From the NCBI GenBank assembly GCA_015485455.1, contig WFTN01000018.1:1-7054 (forward strand): a DNA stretch of 7,054 nt, read 5' to 3'. Position 1 is the first letter of the stretch. Each line of letters opens with the position of its first letter. The DNA comes from Planctomycetota bacterium (GTDB lineage: Bacteria; Planctomycetota; GCA-002687715; DRQF01). The notes beneath the pieces are model-generated. The model was not told the DNA's origin. It ran no database searches and saw nothing but the letters and a program-made list of their open reading frames with translations. Position numbers and translations under genes: made by a program. Of the stretch, positions 6,728 through 7,054 are shown in pieces.

Positions 6728-7054
6728 ATGCCTACCAACCATGATCGTTTTCTTCGCAACGTTTTCTCAACTCCAGTTCATGTTGCCGCTGTGCTGGTGA
6801 CCTTCTTAGGTCAACAATTTGCTCTGGACCACGATCTCTCCACATTGGAGCTTGTCCCAGGGAATTTCGTTGACTCAGAACATCTCAGGCACGAAGTGGA
6901 CTTCCTCTTCAAAGTGAAGAAGTTTGGCGGTGGGTCTGTCTACATTTACGTCTTGATGGAACATCAAAGCACCCCGTTCGCTATGATGCCTGTGAGGTTA
7001 TTTCGCTATGTGGCCAAGATTTTTGAATCCCAGGGAGTGGAAGACAGGTCCCGC
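6728..7054 (+). CDS. Rpn/YhgA-like PD-(D/E)XK nuclease (putative transposase family), 3' end cut off by the window
   Basis: The frame is open for 109 codons to the right edge and reads as the N-terminus of a recombination-promoting nuclease (Rpn; older name YhgA-like or 'putative transposase'), a family of about 300 residues, so roughly a third is visible. It starts NHDRFLRNVFSTP (4-16), the family's usual HDxxFxxxFxxP opening, followed by LSTLELVPGNFVDSE (37-51). The putative nuclease core follows: D58 in the strand EVDFLF, then YIYVLMEHQS (72-81) with E78 and Q80, which correspond to the D...ExQ form of the PD-(D/E)XK site. MMPVRLFRYVAKIF (86-99) is also typical. E. coli Rpn proteins are DNA endonucleases that raise RecA-independent recombination; the role of this homologue is inferred only from family. 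It has no link to glycan synthesis and marks the end of the cluster. Whether the rest is intact cannot be seen. Confidence 0.88.
   Translation, partial: MPTNHDRFLRNVFSTPVHVAAVLVTFLGQQFALDHDLSTLELVPGNFVDSEHLRHEVDFLFKVKKFGGGSVYIYVLMEHQSTPFAMMPVRLFRYVAKIFESQGVEDRSR

Overview
The window is a dense, single-strand glycan-assembly gene cluster from a bacterium of about 50% GC, followed by the start of an unrelated nuclease gene. No gene here is a taxonomic marker. The cluster type, the membrane-associated family 2 glycosyltransferases and the Rpn-family nuclease suggest a diderm (Gram-negative-type) bacterium, but the phylum cannot be assigned from this sequence.

Layout, all on the + strand: (1) nt 1-1311, a family 4 glycosyltransferase (GT4) cut by the left edge; (2) 1301-2158, a family 2 glycosyltransferase (GT2) with a C-terminal coiled-coil tail; (3) 2158-2937, a PIG-L/LmbE-type zinc-dependent N-deacetylase with all signature residues; (4) 2930-3937, a GT2 with an N-terminal extension and a C-terminal membrane segment; a 99-nt gap; (5) 4037-4978, a WbbL-like (rhamnosyltransferase-type) GT2; (6) 4975-6417, a complete GT4 that is a divergent paralogue of gene 1; a 310-nt non-coding stretch with two inverted repeats; (7) 6728-7054 (right edge), the N-terminal third of an Rpn/YhgA-like PD-(D/E)XK nuclease ('putative transposase' family).

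Genes 1-4 overlap head to tail by 11, 1 and 8 nt, and genes 5-6 overlap by 4 nt (ATGA). They therefore look like one or two translationally coupled units. Together they would add sugars one at a time to a membrane- or nucleotide-activated acceptor. The deacetylase would remove an acetyl group from an N-acetyl-sugar in the growing glycan, giving a free amine. No flippase, polymerase, sugar-nucleotide synthesis or export gene is in view, so the product could be O-antigen, an exopolysaccharide, a glycolipid or a protein glycan.

The points most worth a second look are the deacetylase embedded between glycosyltransferases, the shared four-cysteine insert of the two flanking GT4 paralogues, the coiled-coil tails on two neighbouring enzymes, and the structured gap before the Rpn gene. 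I found no CRISPR array, tRNA, rRNA, complete insertion sequence or clearly new system.
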